DNA from: Entamoeba histolytica HM-1:IMSS
Taxonomy: Eukaryota > Evosea > Mastigamoebida > Endamoebidae
Assembly: GCF_000208925.1 (NCBI RefSeq)
Contig: NW_001914985.1
Coordinates: 1 to 12,951 of the forward strand
Length of the DNA: 12,951 nucleotides
Direction of reading: 5' to 3'
In this document: piece after piece, positions 8,762-12,951 of the stretch
Layout of the letters: each line of letters starts with the position of its first letter
Numbering within the stretch: position 1 is the stretch's first letter
Translations under genes and position numbers: made by a program
Notes under the pieces: model-generated
Seen by the model: the letters and a program-made list of their open reading frames with translations, nothing else
What the model was told of the DNA's origin: nothing
Databases searched by the model: none

Positions 8762-10828
8762 TTATTTTTCATCAAAAAGTTTTTTAATTATTAATTGATA
8801 TTTTGTAGAAATTGATTGTCGCTTTAATTTTAGTGCTGCAGTCAACATTCCATTTTCTGGTGTCCAATCATCTGATAATAATGCAAAGTGTTTTACTCGT
8901 TGTCGTTCTGTTAGTGTACTTTCTGCTTCTTTTAATAGTTTTTTCACTTCTTGAATAACTACTTTATCTTCACATGCTTCTTCAAATGGTTTATCACTAA
9001 TTTCTTGTATAACATTTTTATTTGGAAGAATTAGTGCAACGACAAAATCATGGAATGCATCTGCAAATACACAAATAGAATCAACAATTCTTAATGAACT
9101 GTATTTTGACTCAACAAGTTCTAATGAAATATATTCTCCACATGGTTGTTTTACAATATTTTTCTTTCTATCAATAATATAAATATGGCATTGTTCATCA
9201 AATTTTGCTATATCTCCTGTACATAACCATCCATCTTCAGTAAATGCTTCTTTACTTTCTTCAGGTCTATTAAAATATCCTTTAGACACAGGAAGTCCTC
9301 TAAATAATAATTCTCCTTGTGGTGGATTATTAGAAGTTAAATACCCTAATTCTGGTACATCTCTTAATTTTGCTTCATACATTGGGAATAAACATCCAAT
9401 ACTTCCTAATGTAGCATCTCCATGTGGCATAACACTGCATGCTCCACATAATTCAGTCATTCCAAACCCTTGCATGATATCAACACCTGGAACAACACAT
9501 TGAAGAAAATGTTGTAATTCACAAGGAAGAGCAGATCCACCAATAATAATAGCTTTTAAATAACTTCCAAATAATGAAATTGCTAATGGTCTAAAAGCAA
9601 TTGCATCAACTAATTTAACTATTGGCACAAATAAATAAGGGGTTCTTAAATTAAAGTTAACGTATAATTTTTCTTTGATCCAATAACATGCATTAAATAT
9701 CTTTTGTTTTGAAGCTGCTGACTTATTAACTGTTTCAAGAATTGCTTTACGAACCCTATTAAAAACTGTTGGTACTCCAATTAAAATAGTTGGTTCTAAT
9801 GCACATAAATCAGACTTACAATCAATAACTCCTGGAGATGTTAATGTTCTAACATTTGCATATCCAACAGTTCCTCCATGCATAATAACTGCAAATTCAA
9901 TACATAATTCAAAAATATGTGCCAATGGTAAATAAGCAATAAAAACATCTTGGTCAAAGAAAATATTCTTTTGATATCCAACTGATAACATTAATATTTG
10001 TTTTTGTTCTACTAAAACTCCTTTTGGATCTTTAGATGTTCCTGAAGTATACATAATTAATGCAAGGTCGTTTGGTTTAACTGGAGTAAATGATGAATGA
10101 ATTGCTGATTCTTTTAATTCACTGAATTTAAAAACTTTGAACTCTTTTGGATATTCTTCAAGTTCATCAACACAAATTAATTTTACATCATTTGGTACTT
10201 GAATTTTATTAATTCTTTGTATTGTTTCTTTAGAAACTACAATGGCTTTCACCTCTGTTTCTTTCAAAGCAACACCAACAGATTCATCACCTAATGTTGC
10301 ATAAACAGTTACAATAATAATACCTTGTCTACAACAAGCCAATAACATAGCCATCCATTCATATCTTGTTTCACAAAAGATTGCAATCTTATCTCCTGAT
10401 TTAAATCCAGCATCTGCAATTCCACTTGATAGTTTATTAATAAGTGTTTGAAATTCAACATCTGAGAAGTATTGATAATCACTCATTTGATATTTGTATA
10501 ATACTTTTTCTACTTCTTTGTTATTTGTAATTGTTTTAATTGTTTTATATGGCACTTCTTTAATTAGTGTTCTATACCCAATAAGTTTATTTTGGTGTCT
10601 TCTAGTCATTCCATTAACAACATCTGCAATGGTTTCAAACCCAGGAATATTATAATCTACTAATTTATCAATACCACCATATCCTCTCATCACTCTACTT
10701 TCTCCTGAATTAGCTTCACCAACAAAACATCCATTTAATTTGGGATCATATCCATTAGGTCTAAAATGATAAAGAATAATAAGAGAAACAAGGACAATAA
10801 CAAGTAAAGTAATTCCAACAATGCTCAT
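8762..10828 (-). CDS. Long-chain acyl-CoA synthetase (AMP-forming, membrane-anchored)
   Basis: A complete 688-residue member of the ANL adenylate-forming family. It would activate long-chain fatty acids to acyl-CoA with ATP and CoA, feeding phospholipid remodelling and protein acylation. Residues 3-21 are a hydrophobic N-terminal anchor (ending LIILYHFRPNG), as in many eukaryotic long-chain synthetases, so the enzyme probably sits on ER or another endomembrane facing the cytosol. The phosphate-binding loop is at 260-270 (YTSGTSKDPKG; the usual second Thr is Ser and Gly is Lys). The adenine-binding QGFGMTE motif ends at Glu459. The ribose-binding Asp is 539 (CTGD), the hinge is IDRKKN (Asp553-Arg554) followed by GEYI, and the C-terminal lysine region is LTAALKLKR (Lys667/669). 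Length fits the LACS subfamily. The start is supported by the anchor beginning directly at this ATG. No clear GAAC element was found upstream. Confidence 0.94.
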   Translation of the reverse strand: MSIVGITLLVIVLVSLIILYHFRPNGYDPKLNGCFVGEANSGESRVMRGYGGIDKLVDYNIPGFETIADVVNGMTRRHQNKLIGYRTLIKEVPYKTIKTITNNKEVEKVLYKYQMSDYQYFSDVEFQTLINKLSSGIADAGFKSGDKIAIFCETRYEWMAMLLACCRQGIIIVTVYATLGDESVGVALKETEVKAIVVSKETIQRINKIQVPNDVKLICVDELEEYPKEFKVFKFSELKESAIHSSFTPVKPNDLALIMYTSGTSKDPKGVLVEQKQILMLSVGYQKNIFFDQDVFIAYLPLAHIFELCIEFAVIMHGGTVGYANVRTLTSPGVIDCKSDLCALEPTILIGVPTVFNRVRKAILETVNKSAASKQKIFNACYWIKEKLYVNFNLRTPYLFVPIVKLVDAIAFRPLAISLFGSYLKAIIIGGSALPCELQHFLQCVVPGVDIMQGFGMTELCGACSVMPHGDATLGSIGCLFPMYEAKLRDVPELGYLTSNNPPQGELLFRGLPVSKGYFNRPEESKEAFTEDGWLCTGDIAKFDEQCHIYIIDRKKNIVKQPCGEYISLELVESKYSSLRIVDSICVFADAFHDFVVALILPNKNVIQEISDKPFEEACEDKVVIQEVKKLLKEAESTLTERQRVKHFALLSDDWTPENGMLTAALKLKRQSISTKYQLIIKKLFDEK

Positions 10829-10948
10829 TGTAACTCTTTAACTAATTTAAGATCAAACATTTAGATTATCTTCAAATAGTATGTAGCTTTCAAATAAATT
10901 GTCTGTTTATCTTTTCTTCTGAAATAAAACACTAACTTATTTTTTTTT

Positions 10949-10965
10949 TGTCTGTTTAACAGACA
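10949..10965. repeat. Perfect palindrome TGTCTGTT-T-AACAGACA
   Basis: Two 8-base arms are exact reverse complements around a single T. The left part TTGTCTGTTTA recurs in the same orientation at 10899-10909, forty-nine bases away. The element lies about 120 bases upstream of the acyl-CoA synthetase start in a divergent spacer, so a dimeric factor binding site is possible. This is inference from symmetry alone. Confidence 0.45.
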
Positions 10966-11299
10966 TTTCATAATTGTTTTTTTTCTTTTTCTTCATTTTT
11001 CATTAATTGTAAATTTCTGTTATTTATCACGTTTTAAATTTGTTTTATAAATCTCTGAATAACAAAAAAAAAAAGATTCAAGAAAATTCTTTGGAAAAGT
11101 TAACAAAGAAAACCTCCCTAAAATAAAGAGATTCTTTTCATGTGAAAAATCCAAAATTCTCAAGAAAGAAAATAAGGATATGATGATTTTTTATTTATAA
11201 CAAAACAACTGACTAGAGGTAATTTTTGCAAATGTTATTTATTCCTTCCTTTTCTTTGTTAAATTTTTATGATTGGATAATTGATTTAAAATTTCGTTT

Positions 11300-11347
11300 A
11301 ATATTTAAAGTTGAACTTTTGGGTCAAATCTACTTCTCAAAAATAAG
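11300..11347 (+). promoter_or_regulatory. Core promoter of the Ras-fold gene (TATA-like, GAAC, Inr-like)
   Basis: The sequence AATATTTAAAG (11300-11310) matches the Entamoeba TATA-like box GTATTTAAA(G/C). It is followed directly by TTGAACTT (11311-11318), a GAAC element. About 27 bases further on, TCAAAAATAAG (11337-11347) resembles the initiator AAAAATTCA. The ATG at 11349 comes right after, giving the very short leader usual in this genus. This fixes the start codon. Confidence 0.6.
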
Positions 11348-11348
11348 A

Positions 11349-11954
11349 ATGCCTGACGAAAAGACTTACCTCTTACGTTCAAAGTTAGTTGGTTATACTG
11401 ACTCATATGACCTTTATGAGTTATTTACAGGAAAACTTATTCCTGAGAGTCAAGGGTGTGACTATGAGAATTTTGAATTTCTTATTTTTGATAGAAAGAT
11501 AATCTGTCAAGTTAATGCAACACTTCATATTGAACAATGTATTTCAAATCCATCGTCTATTAGAGGATTTCAAATTTTATTTTGTATTTATGATGTTAAT
11601 GACAAGGAATCTATTCAATTTCTGAAAGTTCAAATTCCATTTATTCATCAAAAATGCCAATTAACAAAAATAGTTGTCATAGGAATAACAGATGGAAGTG
11701 AAAGTAGTGTTGTCACAGAACAAGACATTATTGAAATGACATTAAACTATAAGTTTTATCATCTTAAATTAAATGCTAATGACAATAAAAAAGAAATGTT
11801 ACAAAAATATTGTCTTGGATATCTTCTTCAAAATGATTCTGAGTTTAAAGTCTTTTATGATACTCATATTCAAGAGGTTAATAAAAGTTATGGTGGTTTA
11901 AAATCAATAGAACCTCATAAAAGGTCAAAAGTAAAAAGTTGTGTTATTGTTTAA
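11349..11954 (+). CDS. Ras-fold protein with degenerate GTP-binding motifs and CaaX-type tail (pseudo-GTPase)
   Basis: A 201-residue protein, the usual small-GTPase length. The fold is suggested by the order of Ras-like blocks: KLVGYTDSYDLYELFTGKL (12-30) where the P-loop should be, IFDRKIICQV (46-55) like beta2-beta3, FQILFCIYDVNDKESIQFL (74-92), very like the Ras FLLCYDVTDxESF block, IVVIGITDG (108-116) in place of the NKxD strand, and LKLNANDNKKEM near the SAK position. Gly-x4-Gly-Lys-Ser/Thr is not conserved (G15...Y20-D21-L22), no DxxG is visible at the switch II position, and NKxD is replaced. GTP binding and hydrolysis are therefore doubtful. The C-terminus KRSKVKSCVIV is a basic stretch plus a CaaX box (Cys198), predicting prenylation and membrane attachment. 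I chose the ATG at 11349 because core promoter elements lie immediately upstream. It could act as a nucleotide-independent adaptor. Family membership is inferred by eye. Confidence 0.72.
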   Translation: MPDEKTYLLRSKLVGYTDSYDLYELFTGKLIPESQGCDYENFEFLIFDRKIICQVNATLHIEQCISNPSSIRGFQILFCIYDVNDKESIQFLKVQIPFIHQKCQLTKIVVIGITDGSESSVVTEQDIIEMTLNYKFYHLKLNANDNKKEMLQKYCLGYLLQNDSEFKVFYDTHIQEVNKSYGGLKSIEPHKRSKVKSCVIV

Positions 11955-12194
11955 TTAATTTAGTGATAAAATCTTTTTAATAACAGAATATTATTAAATG
12001 TTGTGTAAGTTATTTTTTTTTAATACATTAATAAATAAAATTATCTACAACGTTACAACTCTTTTTGTCGTTGACAATCTAAATTTATTTGCTTTTTTTA
12101 TTTAAAAAAGTACATATCTATTTTTTTTTAGAAAGTAAATATTATTAAATAAAATTTAAACCATTAATTCATGAAGTAGAATTAAGGATATGAT
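11955..12194 (+). other. Spacer with 3'-end signal, then decayed sequence before the PI3K fragment
   Basis: Directly after the Ras-fold stop comes TTAATTTAGTG and then CTTTTTAAT, a plausible poly(A) signal and T-run. The remainder is A/T homopolymers. No GAAC element was found before 12195. In the 24 bases before the ATG, the frame of the kinase reads M-K-stop-N-stop-G-Y-D, which resembles the PI3K segment that normally precedes this point, interrupted by two stops. Confidence 0.5.
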
Positions 12195-12951
12195 ATGAGA
12201 TTAACATGTTATGAATGTCTTGCAATGGGTAATGCAGTTGGAATGATTGAAGTTGTATTACGTTCCGAGACAATTGCTGCTATTCAAAAGAAAATGTATG
12301 GAGGGAATGTTTCTGCTGCATTTCAAGAAGATCCATTATATAAGTGGTTAAAAGACAAAAATACAAGTGATGATGAATTTTTAAATGCACAACAAAATTT
12401 TATTTATTCATGTGCAGGATATTGTGTTGCTACTTATGTTCTTGGTGTAGGAGATAGACATAATGATAATATTCTTCTTACACCAACAGGACATCTTGTT
12501 CATATTGACTTTGGTCATATTTTAGGGAATGTTGAAAAATTTAAGGGATTTAAACGAGAGACAGCTCCATTTGTTCTTACTAAAGAATTTGTATATGTTA
12601 TGGGAGGTAAAAATTCAGAGGGATTTAGATTATTTGTGAATTTATGTTGTGATACATTCTTAATTTTACGAAAGAATTATCATGGCTTAGTTAACTTATT
12701 TACTATGGTTTGTTTACTTATTTAAATGTAATAATAAATGAAAAAAAAACTTATTGTAATAGATGCTTTCAACTGGATTACCTGAATTAAGAAGAACAGA
12801 AGATATGGTTTATTTGTTGAATAGTCTTGTACTTGATATGAATGAAGTTGACGCACGTGCATATTTTGAAAAGTTAATTAATGTAGCACTTGAAGCTGTT
12901 ATGACACGAGTAAATAATGCTATTCATATCTTTGCACATCCCGACGTTAAA
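12195..12951 (+). CDS. PI3-kinase catalytic-domain C-lobe fragment, spliced, 3' end outside window; probable truncated copy
   Basis: The model is join(12195..12707,12763..>12951), giving 234 residues so far with no stop in exon 2. It starts at MRLTCYECLAMGNAVGMIEV, which in full PI3Ks lies in mid kinase domain. The catalytic loop GVGDRHNDNIL (Asp87, Asn92) and HIDFGH (Asp105) are intact, and the activation loop KFKGFKRETAPFVLT is basic, as in class I/II rather than Vps34-like enzymes. GGKNSEGFRLFVNLCC, the splice junction FTM-MLSTGLPEL and a helical C-terminal tail follow. These enzymes phosphorylate phosphoinositides at the 3-position in endocytosis and signalling. Here the N-lobe, with the ATP-anchoring Lys and Gly-rich region, is missing, and stops occur just upstream where homology would continue, so activity is unlikely. 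It may be a pseudogene from a truncated duplication. The kept intron argues against origin by retrocopying. Confidence 0.8.
12708..12762 (+). other. 55-base intron in the PI3K fragment
   Basis: The intron begins GTTTGTTTACTTATTTAA and ends TTGTAATAG. The signals are those of Entamoeba introns. Splicing joins Met-Met and restores the conserved PI3K helix LFTMMLSTGLPEL, whereas reading through gives a stop at 12723 after CLLI. Exon 2 stays open to the window end. Confidence 0.87.

Larger units (their letters stand above)
10829..11348. other. Divergent intergenic region between acyl-CoA synthetase and Ras-fold gene
   Basis: This A+T-rich spacer holds the promoters of both flanking genes. It contains a 17-base perfect palindrome at 10949-10965 and an 11-base direct repeat of part of it at 10899-10909. 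The plus strand can be read in frame with the downstream gene from a TTG at 11226, but the translation is hydrophobic low-complexity sequence and a promoter lies inside it, so I treat it as non-coding. No RNA gene was recognised. Confidence 0.55.

Noticed and set aside
11090..11220. Short Lys-rich open frame upstream of the Ras-fold gene, about 45 codons
   Set aside because: Composition is A-rich low complexity, there is no suitable start, and no family pattern was visible.
11173..12194. Twelve-base repeat TAAGGATATGAT at 11173-11184 and 12183-12194
   Set aside because: Similarity does not extend beyond the 12-mer and the string is A+T-rich, so chance is a sufficient explanation. The second copy is explained by the PI3K GYD codons.
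1..12951. tRNA, rRNA, CRISPR arrays, bacterial-style operons or ribosome binding sites
   Set aside because: No cloverleaf, rRNA core motif or spaced direct-repeat array was seen, and the gene signals are those of a eukaryote.

Overview
The window looks like nuclear DNA of an Entamoeba species. The evidence is the extreme A+T richness, compact genes with very short 5' leaders, GAAC and TATTTAAAG promoter elements, two tiny introns that begin GTTTGT and end TAG, a receptor kinase with a CxxC-rich ectodomain and a single transmembrane segment (the Entamoeba TMK architecture), and a decayed EhLINE-like retrotransposon. I cannot name the species. No organelle, bacterial or viral signature was seen.

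Layout. 1-1642 is mostly A+T-rich spacer with two islands of higher complexity: 831-1062, a 77-codon open frame on the minus strand, and about 1490-1620. 1643-2237 (minus) is a PRA1-family membrane protein, whole only after removal of a 46-base intron. 2256-3836 (minus) is a 5'-truncated, frameshifted LINE fossil keeping the reverse transcriptase C-terminal part, a zinc-knuckle-like motif and the restriction-enzyme-like endonuclease. 3870-8642 (minus) is an intact 1590-residue transmembrane receptor kinase. 8762-10828 (minus) is a 688-residue membrane-anchored long-chain acyl-CoA synthetase. A 520-base divergent spacer follows. 11349-11954 (plus) is a 201-residue Ras-fold protein with the nucleotide-binding motifs eroded but a CaaX-type tail kept. 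From 12195 (plus) runs the C-terminal lobe of a PI3-kinase catalytic domain, spliced across a 55-base intron and continuing past the window edge; its N-lobe is absent and stop codons sit where homology should extend.

How the genes relate. Eukaryotic neighbours need not share a pathway. All the intact genes concern membranes or signalling: receptor kinase, lipid activation, Rab/vesicle trafficking (PRA1), a prenylated GTPase-like protein and a phosphoinositide kinase fragment. I see no evidence that they form one system. The most unusual items are the Ras-like pseudo-GTPase, the truncated PI3K copy, the Ig-like domain between membrane and kinase in the receptor, and the LINE remnant whose last codons form the GAAC element upstream of the PRA1 gene.
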